Positions 16,179 through 23,660 of a stretch of 34,497 bases of DNA are shown here, one piece after another. Every line of letters starts with the position of its first letter. Position 1 is the stretch's first letter. The notes under the pieces were generated by a model that worked only from the letters and a program-made list of their open reading frames with translations, was not told where the DNA came from and did no database searches. The translations under genes were made by a program, and so were the position numbers. Source of the DNA: JAPLFM01 sp964650885 (GTDB taxonomy: Bacteria > Bacteroidota > Ignavibacteria > Kapaibacteriales > UBA2268). The stretch spans positions 1 to 34,497 of the forward strand of contig CAZYXG010000024.1 in NCBI GenBank assembly GCA_964650885.1, given 5' to 3'.

Positions 16179-17089
16179 TGAAAGTTGCTTCTATTGATAT
16201 AGGCACAAATACTTTATTACTCCTGATAGCTGAAGTTACAGAAAGTGGTTTAGAAATTATTGAAGATTACCATTTGATAGCTCGGCTTGGCGAAAATGTG
16301 GATAAGACTGGGGAAATTAGTACAGAAGCCATTGAAAGGGGCTGTGCCATTTTGCGAAATTATAAGCAAATAATCGATAAAGCTGAAATAGAAAATGTAG
16401 TAATAGTAGGCACATCGGCTTTACGAGATGCTAAAAATAGAGATTTGGTGTGTGCTAAGTTTGAAGAGATTATTGGTTCTCCAGTTCGAATAATTAAGGG
16501 CGAGGAAGAAGCTAACCATAGTTTTCTTGGCTCTAAGATAGACGAAAGTAATAATATTGTTATGGATATTGGCGGGGGCAGCACAGAGTTTGTGTCTGGT
16601 TCTAGTAGCAAAATCAATTTCAGGCGTAGTTTGGATATAGGTGCTGTGCGATTGACAGAAAGATTCCTAAAAGGTGCTGGCTCTCAAGCTGAACAAATTG
16701 AAGAATTGAATAAGTTTTTGAGTGATGAATTGGCAAAGCTAAATAAAGATGAGCTGAAAGGGGAGATAGTCGCTGTAGCTGGCACTCCAACTTCACTTGC
16801 ACAAATGAATTTGGGCTTGAAAAATTATGATTATACATTAATCCATAAGTATAGATTTAGCTTGGTGGATTTGAAAAAGAATATAGAGATTTTGATCAAT
16901 ACACCAAAAGAGGATTTGATTTCAAAATACCATATTCATCCGAATAGGGCTGATATATTACTAGCAGGTTCGCTAATTCTGCAAAAATTTGTGGAGTATA
17001 TGCAGCGGGAAGATTTTATTGTGAGTTGCCATGGACTTAGGTTTGGCGTTGTTTTAGATTATTTTCAATCATTAAAAAGGTTACATTAA
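16178..17089 (+). CDS. Ppx/GppA-family phosphatase
   Basis: Actin-fold phosphatase acting on polyphosphate ends and/or the guanosine pentaphosphate alarmone. Seen motifs are SIDIGTNT at 5-12, IKGEEEA around 107-111 with the catalytic glutamates, and DIGGGSTEFVSG from 130. About 303 residues cover only the N-terminal two-lobe catalytic domain, the short form common in Bacteroidota, without the HD-like C-terminal domain of E. coli Ppx. I place the start at ATG 16178, which overlaps the prmA stop and begins MKVASIDIGTNT; an in-frame ATG 30 bases upstream would only add residues inside prmA. The stop abuts the next ATG. Confidence 0.92.
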   Translation: MKVASIDIGTNTLLLLIAEVTESGLEIIEDYHLIARLGENVDKTGEISTEAIERGCAILRNYKQIIDKAEIENVVIVGTSALRDAKNRDLVCAKFEEIIGSPVRIIKGEEEANHSFLGSKIDESNNIVMDIGGGSTEFVSGSSSKINFRRSLDIGAVRLTERFLKGAGSQAEQIEELNKFLSDELAKLNKDELKGEIVAVAGTPTSLAQMNLGLKNYDYTLIHKYRFSLVDLKKNIEILINTPKEDLISKYHIHPNRADILLAGSLILQKFVEYMQREDFIVSCHGLRFGVVLDYFQSLKRLH

Positions 17090-17752
17090 ATGTTAAAGAA
17101 ATTATTATTAGTGCTTTCAATTGTGATATTGGTAAGCTCTTGTTCGAAAAATGAATCGAATGTAAAAAGCATACAAGTTACATTGGAAAACTTAGCAGAA
17201 GTGGCTGAGAAAGTGAAAAATGACCAATCAATCACAAAAGAAGAAGTGGATTTGCTAAATACTTCAATTAGTTATTATGCACCGCTTAAAGATTCGTTAA
17301 AAAATAAAACAGTTGGCGATTTGATTTCAACTGAACGCACTAGACAAAACGAAATTGCTCGTGAATCTCTTTCAAATAATTTAAATAGAATTGAATTTAC
17401 TGGCTCGGTTGCCGTGGCTTTCGATAATATGGAAAAAGTGCAAGAAGCTGGCAAAGATATGTTAGTGGCAACTTACAGATTCCAAAATACTTCAAAATCG
17501 GATATCAAATTGCTGAAAGGATTTTTGGACTTTTTCAATCAACAAGGCGTGATTGTGAAAAGATATGAAATTATAATTGACAAAGATATCCCAGCTGGAA
17601 AGATTCTAACTGTTCGCTATCCTTATGGCTATGATGAAAATAATGAAAGAGATAGACTAATAGTTTCTAATTGGAAGGATTACCCAAGAGTTTGGAAACC
17701 AACATTAGCTGAATTCAAAAATGGCAAAAAATTGGCTATGAAACAGAATTAA
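17090..17752 (+). CDS. Lipoprotein of unknown function
   Basis: A 220-residue protein with a lipoprotein signal peptide: MLKKLLLVLSIVILVSSC, lipobox L-V-S-S-C with C18 as the lipidated residue. The first half is helical and charged (LENLAEVAEKVKND). The second half looks like an immunoglobulin-like beta domain (VAVAFDNM, MLVATYRFQNTSKSDIKLLKGFLDFF, PAGKILTVRYPYG) of the kind that describes modified protein-protein contacts. I do not recognise a named family. It starts immediately after the ppx stop and ends just before a strong terminator, making it last in the prmA unit. Confidence 0.75.
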   Translation: MLKKLLLVLSIVILVSSCSKNESNVKSIQVTLENLAEVAEKVKNDQSITKEEVDLLNTSISYYAPLKDSLKNKTVGDLISTERTRQNEIARESLSNNLNRIEFTGSVAVAFDNMEKVQEAGKDMLVATYRFQNTSKSDIKLLKGFLDFFNQQGVIVKRYEIIIDKDIPAGKILTVRYPYGYDENNERDRLIVSNWKDYPRVWKPTLAEFKNGKKLAMKQN

Positions 17753-17780
17753 ATTTTTTGATAAGATTCTCTAAAATATT

Positions 17781-17830
17781 AAAACTCCAACTGCATATAT
17801 GATATGACCCCAAAAAGTTGGAGTTTTTTT
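17781..17830. terminator. Terminator between convergent prmA and divIC units
   Basis: AAAACTCCAAC (17781-17791) pairs with GTTGGAGTTTT (17817-17827), followed by more T residues to 17830. The 11-base stem with A-run and T-run on either side could stop transcription from both directions. It lies between the lipoprotein stop at 17752 and the DUF5683 stop at 17829. Confidence 0.8.
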
Positions 17831-18428
17831 AATTTATAGGATAGCTAAAAACTAAGCTCATTCCATTTGTTTGAGGATTGTAGTTTAAACCAATGTTATC
17901 TTTCACATCGAAATCATAAAGGTGGGCTCCAACATAAGCATCTACCATTGAAAGTCCATATACAACAATAAAATACATCAAAAGTCTATCTCTATTGTCT
18001 CTATAGAATTCTTTTCTTTGCTTAGCTAAACTAAGTTGATAGCTATTGCCTGTATAAAGAGGTAGTTGATTGAATTCGCCATTGCCAGATTCCACTTGCT
18101 GTTTTTCTGCGGGATTGATTAAGCTTAAAGCTAAATCTCTATTCTCAATAAATTTTGTGTTGTTTATTACTATGAATGCACCCATAGTGGCTGCCACTCC
18201 AAAAAATAATGGTGCTTTTATATAGCTTTCCACATAGAGCTGCCCGCCACCAGGAATAATTGAATAGAGCAATGCTGTGGTGGGCGATTTCTTCATCACA
18301 AATGTAGTAGTGTCTATATAATCACTTTTCAATGTATCTGTTTGGCTAAATAAATTTAGCTTAGTGCAGATTAGAATTACACAAAAAAATATGATTTTAC
18401 TTAACAGCAATTGCTTCAATCTCCACAA
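17829..18428 (-). CDS. DUF5683 membrane protein
   Basis: About 199 residues with an N-terminal signal or membrane segment (SKIIFFCVILICTKLNLFSQ) and two more hydrophobic segments. The pattern P-TTALLYSIIPGGGQLYV, then YRDNRDRLLMYFIVVYGLSMVDAYVGAHLYDFDV, is diagnostic of DUF5683, a Bacteroidota-specific family of unknown function. The start is uncertain: only TTG codons (18428, 18419, 18410) are available, all overlapping the end of ridA, and the shortest choice still keeps the signal segment. It is the last gene of the divIC-ROK-ridA unit. Confidence 0.8.
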   Translation of the reverse strand: MWRLKQLLLSKIIFFCVILICTKLNLFSQTDTLKSDYIDTTTFVMKKSPTTALLYSIIPGGGQLYVESYIKAPLFFGVAATMGAFIVINNTKFIENRDLALSLINPAEKQQVESGNGEFNQLPLYTGNSYQLSLAKQRKEFYRDNRDRLLMYFIVVYGLSMVDAYVGAHLYDFDVKDNIGLNYNPQTNGMSLVFSYPIN

Positions 18429-18774
18429 GAGCTTTCAATGGAAGTTCAACCACTCCGAAAGTAGCACGAGCTGGTTTGCTTTCTCCAAAGAATTTGCCAT
18501 AAACTTCGTTGAATTTCGTGAAGTTTGCCATATCGGAAAGCAAGCAAGTTGTTTTCACTACATTATCTAAAGTCAATCCTTGCGATTTTAAAATGCCTTC
18601 AAGATTTTTAATAGTTTGTTCGGTTTGCGATTCTATATCAGTGCCGACCAATTGTCTGTCCAAATTAAGAGAGATTTGTCCAGAGATAAAAATTGTTTCA
18701 CCCATGCAACTAACTGCTTGTGAATATGCTCCAATTGGAGTGGGAGCAAGATTTGTTTCTATTATTCTTTTCAT
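18397..18774 (-). CDS. ridA: RidA-family enamine/imine deaminase
   Basis: Trimeric cytoplasmic protein that hydrolyses reactive 2-aminoacrylate-type enamines to 2-ketoacids and ammonia. The 125-residue length is typical. The key residues are present: R103 in KPARATFGV and E120 in the C-terminal VEIEAIA, with the family GAYSQAV at 15-21 and FISGQISL near 29. The usual cysteine after the arginine segment is replaced by F-G-V, as in many members. The ATG overlaps the stop of the ROK gene by one base. Confidence 0.95.
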   Translation of the reverse strand: MKRIIETNLAPTPIGAYSQAVSCMGETIFISGQISLNLDRQLVGTDIESQTEQTIKNLEGILKSQGLTLDNVVKTTCLLSDMANFTKFNEVYGKFFGESKPARATFGVVELPLKALVEIEAIAVK

Positions 18775-19694
18775 TATTTTTTCAAATTAATTAATTTGTT
18801 CCTGCCAATAATAGCAGCTCCTAAAATTCCAGCATCAGCCAAATGTTTGGCTTTATGAATAGAATAATCGCTAGATAAAGATGGCAATAATCTGCGAGCC
18901 AAATGATTATTGAGTGTATCATAGAATACATCGCAAACATTGGATATGCCTCCGCCGATTACGAAATAGTTTATATCAAGCAGATTTGCAGCTGAAGCCA
19001 TACCAGCAGCAAGTGCTTCTGCAACATTTTTTAGAACGTCAATAGCCTTTTCATCTCCCTTTTCAGCAAGAGCAGATATATCTGATACATCTAAATTTGA
19101 ATTTTGTTGCGATTTATCTTTGTAGAGTTTCATAATGGCGGCACGAGAAGTAAAGTTCTCTAAAATACCTTGCCTGAAAGTGCGGTTATCTTTTGCATTA
19201 TGTTGATTTTTGTCTATCACCAAATGCCCAATTTCGCCAGCACCTCCATTTTTTCCTTTCAGTATGTGACCTTCCGAAAAAATAGCCCCACCAGTTCCAG
19301 TGCCAAGTGTGATATAGATAAAATCATCAATAAACACAGCTTCGCCAGCTTCCGATTCGGCAATTGCAGCCACATTGGCATCGTTATCCACATCGAAAGT
19401 TAGATTGGTAATATTATTAATTTCTTCAATTATATTGAAGTTTTCAAAAAAAGGAATGTTTGGTGCTGTAAAAACCCAGCCATTCTTTCGAACTACGCTT
19501 GGGAATCCAACTCCAATAGATTTAATTTTGAATTTATCTTCCAGTTCCACAAGTTTGCTTCTAAGCTTTATGAAGAATTGCGGAAGAGTATGAATAGTTT
19601 CAATTGAAAAACTATCCCTTTGCTGAAGTTCAAAACTTTCATTATAAACACCAAATTTGGCGGTTGTTCCGCCAATATCAATTCCTAAGTGCAT
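18774..19694 (-). CDS. ROK-family sugar kinase lacking the zinc-binding cysteines
   Basis: ATP-dependent sugar kinase of the ROK family, probably glucokinase-like. ATP-site motif GIDIGGTTAKFG is at 4-15, catalytic D105 in DNDANVAA, a second phosphate loop in LGTGTGGAI at 120-128, and substrate-binding EIGH at 154-157. In typical ROK kinases EIGH is followed by a C-x-C-G-x2-G-C-x-E zinc motif. Here the aligned stretch is NRTFRQGILE (170-179): H157 and E179 are kept but all three cysteines are gone (N170, T172, I177). The 306-residue length is normal. The substrate cannot be told from sequence. It is second in the unit led by the divIC-like gene. Confidence 0.88.
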   Translation of the reverse strand: MHLGIDIGGTTAKFGVYNESFELQQRDSFSIETIHTLPQFFIKLRSKLVELEDKFKIKSIGVGFPSVVRKNGWVFTAPNIPFFENFNIIEEINNITNLTFDVDNDANVAAIAESEAGEAVFIDDFIYITLGTGTGGAIFSEGHILKGKNGGAGEIGHLVIDKNQHNAKDNRTFRQGILENFTSRAAIMKLYKDKSQQNSNLDVSDISALAEKGDEKAIDVLKNVAEALAAGMASAANLLDINYFVIGGGISNVCDVFYDTLNNHLARRLLPSLSSDYSIHKAKHLADAGILGAAIIGRNKLINLKK

Positions 19695-19703
19695 TTGATT
19701 TAT

Positions 19704-20039
19704 TTACCTATTTGTTGTGTCTTTTAAAGCAGAATCTGGCAGAACAAAAAATATTTGTTCATTTGGCTTAATCATGCCGTATTTTTCTCTAGCAACTTTT
19801 TCAATCTCTAAAGTATCGTATTTCATAGCATTAACTTCATTTTTCATTGAATCTTTGCTATGCTGAATTTGCTTGATTTCTTCAATAAGTTTGCGTTTTT
19901 CATATTCCAAACTTAGCCATTTGAGCAGCCCAAAGTCAGTGAAAGTGATAAGTATAGCAATGGTTACTAAAAGAATAGAGCCAACTATCCAGTGCCTTAA
20001 TTTTGAATTTTCGTGTAACTTTTCGTATTCTATTTTCAT
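19704..20039 (-). CDS. DivIC/FtsB-like septum formation initiator
   Basis: A 111-residue bitopic membrane protein: short cytoplasmic tail, one transmembrane helix around 17-37 (IVGSILLVTIAILITFTDFG), a coiled coil at about 42-72 (EYEKRKLIEEIKQIQHSKDS) and the ending EIEKVAREKYGMIKPNEQIFFV, the diagnostic DivIC/FtsB motif. It is expected to be a division-complex subunit linking FtsL and FtsQ in the periplasm. It is first in its unit, 24 bases downstream of the best promoter in the window and nine bases before the ROK gene. Confidence 0.9.
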   Translation of the reverse strand: MKIEYEKLHENSKLRHWIVGSILLVTIAILITFTDFGLLKWLSLEYEKRKLIEEIKQIQHSKDSMKNEVNAMKYDTLEIEKVAREKYGMIKPNEQIFFVLPDSALKDTTNR

Positions 20040-20062
20040 TATTTAGAATTATTGATAGAATA

Positions 20063-20093
20063 CAAATTTAAACCCTTATTTCGTCATTTCAAA
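20063..20093 (-). promoter_or_regulatory. Bacteroidota-type promoter of the divIC unit
   Basis: On the minus strand TTTG (plus CAAA, 20090-20093) is followed after exactly 19 bases by TAAATTTG (plus CAAATTTA, 20063-20070). This is an essentially perfect match to the Bacteroidota -33 TTTG / -7 TAnnTTTG promoter. It lies 24 bases from the ATG. Confidence 0.7.
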
Positions 20094-20135
20094 TATTATT
20101 AAGGATATAGGAATAAATTTTTATAAATTATTTCT

Positions 20136-20143
20136 TATATTTG
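20136..20143 (+). promoter_or_regulatory. Candidate -7 element of the HMG-CoA lyase unit
   Basis: TATATTTG fits TAnnTTTG and is 41 bases before the ATG of the HMG-CoA lyase gene. No clear TTTG was found about 20 bases upstream (the sequence there is A/T only). It shares the 145-base divergent spacer with the divIC promoter. Confidence 0.45.
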
Positions 20144-20184
20144 TTTGGTAACGTTGTTTTATTTGGATAAAATTTTTCTTAACA

Positions 20185-21033
20185 ATGAAAATTGTAGAAT
20201 GCCCACGCGATGCAATGCAGGGATTGCACGACTTTATACCAACACAAAAGAAAGCTGAATATTTGAATATTTTGCTTGGTGTTGGGTTTGATACGCTTGA
20301 TTTTGGTAGCTTTGTAAGCCCAAAAATTATTCCGCAGCTACGTGATACTGCGGAACTTATAGGATATTTGAATTTAACCAATACAAAAACAAAGTTGCTA
20401 TCTATAGTAGCAAATTTGAGAGGTGCCGAAGATGCTTGTCGCTTCGATGAGATTCAATATTTAGGTTTTCCGTTTTCTGTTTCCGAAACTTTTCAACAGC
20501 GAAATACTAATTCTAGCATAGATGAGTCGCTAAAAAGAGTAGAAGAAATAAATAATCTTTGTATTAGCTTTAATAAAGAGTTAGTAGTTTATTTGTCTAT
20601 GGCTTTTGGTAATCCTTATAACGACCCTTGGGATATAGATATTATAGCAAAACGCACAGAGCAATTAGCTGATATTGGAATAAAAACAATTTCTTTTGCT
20701 GACACTATTGGAGTGTCTAATCCAGAAAATATTGAATATGTTTTTAAGAATATAGTGCCTGATTTTAGTTTTGTTGAGTTTGGAGCTCATTTGCACACCC
20801 ACCCCGACAAGTGGAAAGAGAAAGTGGAAGCTGCTTTCAAGAGCGGTTGCCTTCGATTCGATGGTGCAATTAAAGGATTTGGCGGTTGCCCAATGGCTAG
20901 CGATGATTTAGTTGGCAATATGCCAACTGAAAATATGATTGATTATTTCGTAGAAAAAGAGATAGATTTGGATATTGACTTCGATCAATTAGAAGAATCT
21001 ATAGAATTTGCAAATCAAGTATTCCCATTATGA
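20185..21033 (+). CDS. Hydroxymethylglutaryl-CoA lyase
   Basis: TIM-barrel aldolase of the HMGL-like superfamily that cleaves HMG-CoA to acetyl-CoA and acetoacetate, the last step of leucine breakdown. The catalytic set can be placed: ECPRDAMQG at 5-13 (R8, D9, Q12), H202 and H204 of GAHLHTHPDK as metal ligands, and the glycine-rich loop GFGGCPMASDDLVGN with C235 and N245. The cysteine loop is the feature that separates HMG-CoA lyase from isopropylmalate and homocitrate synthases. The N-terminus is a little shorter than usual, starting at MKIVECPRD. It overlaps the VOC gene by four bases. Confidence 0.9.
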   Translation: MKIVECPRDAMQGLHDFIPTQKKAEYLNILLGVGFDTLDFGSFVSPKIIPQLRDTAELIGYLNLTNTKTKLLSIVANLRGAEDACRFDEIQYLGFPFSVSETFQQRNTNSSIDESLKRVEEINNLCISFNKELVVYLSMAFGNPYNDPWDIDIIAKRTEQLADIGIKTISFADTIGVSNPENIEYVFKNIVPDFSFVEFGAHLHTHPDKWKEKVEAAFKSGCLRFDGAIKGFGGCPMASDDLVGNMPTENMIDYFVEKEIDLDIDFDQLEESIEFANQVFPL

Positions 21034-21701
21034 AAATAAAAACACTTAATCTTTTTACAAATGTATTGGATACACAGAAAGAATTTTATTCCGAGGTGTT
21101 AGGATTGGAATTGCTCGATGTGAATAAAGCATATTTCACTGTGCGAATTGGCGAAACTATGCTGAAATTCCAAAACAGACAAAAGGAAATACCAAGCAGA
21201 TACCACTTTGCTATAAACATTCCTTCAAATCAAATAGCAGAAGCAAAAGCTTGGCTTGAGGAACACGTTTTTCTGATGTTGGACCCAAAGACTGCCGACG
21301 AAATATTTACTTCTTCTGGACTAAATGCTAAAAGTATCTATTTCTATGATATTGCTGGGAATATAATTGAGTTAATTGCTAGAGAAGGGCTTGAAAATTC
21401 AAGCGAAGGATTTTCTTTAGAATCGCTCAAATGTATATCTGAAATTGGAATTCCTAGCGGTAATTTGCAAAACGTGAGTGAATTATTGCAATCGAAACTA
21501 AACTTTGATATTTTCAATAAAGAGAGCGAAGAACTTTTCTCTTTTGGAGATAGCGAAGGAGCTTTTGTATTAATCAAAGAGAAAAACCTTTGGTATCCAA
21601 CTCCGTTTGAAAGCGAAGGCCATCCATTTTCTTGTTTAATAGAAACTCAAAATGGGGATTACAACTTGATTTATAATGGCAAAAAGTTGGTGTTAGCTTG
21701 A
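21030..21701 (+). CDS. VOC-superfamily (glyoxalase-like) protein
   Basis: A 223-residue protein with two vicinal-oxygen-chelate modules. The first (about 1-115) has KTLNLFTNVLDTQKEFYSEV with LGLELL, then FAINIPSN and FYDIAGNIIELIAREG, the usual metal-side glutamate end. The second (about 130-223) starts CISEIGIPSGNLQNVSELLQ and is more degenerate. VOC proteins include epimerases, dioxygenases, glyoxalases and resistance proteins, so no reaction is assigned. It overlaps the HMG-CoA lyase gene at the front (ATGA) and the next gene at the end (TTGA), so all three are translationally linked. Confidence 0.85.
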   Translation: MKIKTLNLFTNVLDTQKEFYSEVLGLELLDVNKAYFTVRIGETMLKFQNRQKEIPSRYHFAINIPSNQIAEAKAWLEEHVFLMLDPKTADEIFTSSGLNAKSIYFYDIAGNIIELIAREGLENSSEGFSLESLKCISEIGIPSGNLQNVSELLQSKLNFDIFNKESEELFSFGDSEGAFVLIKEKNLWYPTPFESEGHPFSCLIETQNGDYNLIYNGKKLVLA

Positions 21702-22672
21702 ATTTCTTCATAATTGTTTGTTTGATTTTCTTTTCAAAGTTTGCTTTTGCTCAAGATATGTCAACTCTTGTTCAAAAAAAACAAGCCAAGAAAGAAAGCA
21801 AATTGAAAGTAACTTTACAATATCAATCGTTTAGTTCGGGAGGTTACTATAATTCTGATGGAAGTATCATTATAGAAAACCCAAGAATGTTTTATACTTA
21901 TGATACCCTTGGTGTTAAGAAAGATTCAATTCAAGGAAAATATACTTTTGATAACAATTGGGCAATTTACGAAATTGGAGCTGAGTACCAATTGGATTCT
22001 AATTTATCATTTGATGCACAGATACCCATTTACCATAGAACATTTAAAGAACAAGAATCTTATAAACGTAATGTAATTGGCAATAACGGTCAAATTCAGT
22101 ACGTAGAAGATGTGAAATTACAGACAAGCCCACAATTTAGTAGATTGGATTTGTATGCATTGCGATTGAATACAAAATTTGTGCTAAGCGATAACCGATT
22201 GAAATCGAGTTTGAGAATGGGAGTGACTATTCCATTTGGTGGCGAATCGGGAACGGAATTAACTGCTAGCAATCCATTTTTGAATGATGGCTTTACATCT
22301 TTTTATGTTCAGAGTCATCTACATTATTATCTCTTCAGCGACATTGGCTTGGCTACTGGATTTGGCTATACAATGAATGGCGAAAACATTAGTAACTACT
22401 ACAATGCAGAAATTGCAATTACCTACAACAAAGTTGAAAGCTCTTCTTTAATGGCTTTTGCTAAATGGCAAGCACCAACTTCTCAAAATACTTTAACAAA
22501 CTTCAATGTCAGGGAATTTCCCAATCAGGAGCAATTCATTTCGGCTGGGGTAGGCTTCAATTTTAAACAAAAAGGAAAGTTTACCGTCGATGTACTTTAC
22601 CAGCATAGAATTAGTGGAAAAAATACGTGGAACTACGGACTTTTTTCAGTTTTATTTGGTTTATATTTGTAA
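21698..22672 (+). CDS. Outer-membrane beta-barrel-like protein
   Basis: A 324-residue exported protein of unknown function. The signal peptide is MNFFIIVCLIFFSKFAFAQ. The mature part alternates aromatic and polar residues in probable beta strands (KVTLQYQSFSSGGYY, WAIYEIGAEYQLDS, FYVQSHLHYYLFSDIGLATGFGY) and ends in a strand finishing FGLYL, as expected of a barrel closing with an aromatic-hydrophobic terminus. The start is TTG 21698, overlapping the VOC stop. The coupling to HMG-CoA lyase and VOC genes does not itself point to a substrate. Confidence 0.7.
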   Translation: MNFFIIVCLIFFSKFAFAQDMSTLVQKKQAKKESKLKVTLQYQSFSSGGYYNSDGSIIIENPRMFYTYDTLGVKKDSIQGKYTFDNNWAIYEIGAEYQLDSNLSFDAQIPIYHRTFKEQESYKRNVIGNNGQIQYVEDVKLQTSPQFSRLDLYALRLNTKFVLSDNRLKSSLRMGVTIPFGGESGTELTASNPFLNDGFTSFYVQSHLHYYLFSDIGLATGFGYTMNGENISNYYNAEIAITYNKVESSSLMAFAKWQAPTSQNTLTNFNVREFPNQEQFISAGVGFNFKQKGKFTVDVLYQHRISGKNTWNYGLFSVLFGLYL

Positions 22673-22937
22673 TATGCTTATTTTGAAGTAAGTTAAAATG
22701 TTGTTAACATATCCGAAGAAAAATAACAACACTAAAAACTGAGAATTTCATTGCAAATATTTTGTTTCAATACTGAGGTATTTCCATATAATAAATCCAA
22801 TTTCAATATTTCAAATCGCAAAGTATCTTTTCTCATTATCTTTACTTTTATCAGTAAATTCAACTAATAACTTAGTTAATTCAGATAAGTATGCATTTCC
22901 GAAATTAAATCAAACTATTATTGAGCAAGATACACTT

Positions 22938-23555
22938 GTGCCAGATATCACATTCGATGATGATATCGATTATTTCAAATCTGAAGGCAAAGCTTCTTAT
23001 TACGCTAAAAAATTTAATGGAAGAAAAACTGCAAGCGGAGAAAGATTTAGTAATAAAGATTTTACAGCAGCACATAAAACTTTACCATTTGGAACGATAC
23101 TAAGAATTAGAAACACCTCAAACAATAACACAACTTTTGTTAGAATCAACGACAGAGGTCCATTCAATAAGCATCGTTTGGTGGATATTTCGAAAAGAGT
23201 AGCAGAAGTTTTGAATTTCGATGGTGTAGGTAAAGTGGAAATAGATGGAGTCTTGCTAAAGAAACTACCTAAAACACTTGCCGAATCGGACAATAACTTT
23301 AATGATTTATTCTTGGGTTATTCTTACGATAAAGAATTAATCAAGACCCATAGAAGCTTTATTGCAGTAATTGAAAGCACAAGCAATTTCTCTAAAGCTG
23401 TGATAGCAATGGATAGAGAAGAAAATAAAGAAAATTTATATCTATTCACAAAATCAAGCAAATGCCCAAATTGCGACATTGAATACATAGTGGGCAGACT
23501 AAATATGAAGAAAGAAAAAACGAGTTCTGAACAAAATTCTGCTTATCGCCACTAA
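22938..23555 (+). CDS. RlpA-like septal lytic transglycosylase
   Basis: The double-psi beta-barrel domain occupies residues 16-105: GKASYYAKKFNGRKTASGE, then AAHKTLPFGTILRI with H46, and VRINDRGPF with catalytic D72, followed by VDISKRVAEVL. RlpA family enzymes cut denuded peptidoglycan at the septum. The C-terminal 90 residues do not match a SPOR domain and contain C176-P-N-C179. The first canonical start is GTG 22938, but the open frame continues upstream to 22743 and encodes a signal-peptide-like stretch (IAKYLFSLSLLLSV, 22815-22856). Only ATA, ATT, ATC or CTG codons could start it, so the true 5' end is probably 22773-22815. The 265 bases before GTG 22938 hold this extension and otherwise nothing recognisable. 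Confidence 0.85.
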   Translation: MPDITFDDDIDYFKSEGKASYYAKKFNGRKTASGERFSNKDFTAAHKTLPFGTILRIRNTSNNNTTFVRINDRGPFNKHRLVDISKRVAEVLNFDGVGKVEIDGVLLKKLPKTLAESDNNFNDLFLGYSYDKELIKTHRSFIAVIESTSNFSKAVIAMDREENKENLYLFTKSSKCPNCDIEYIVGRLNMKKEKTSSEQNSAYRH

Positions 23556-23660
23556 GACATTTCAAAAATATTCAAATTATTAACAATTTTATACAAATTA
23601 ATTGGTAATATCTTTTTAATTTGAGTTTCAATTTGTTTCAAAAAAAATAAAGGATTATCC

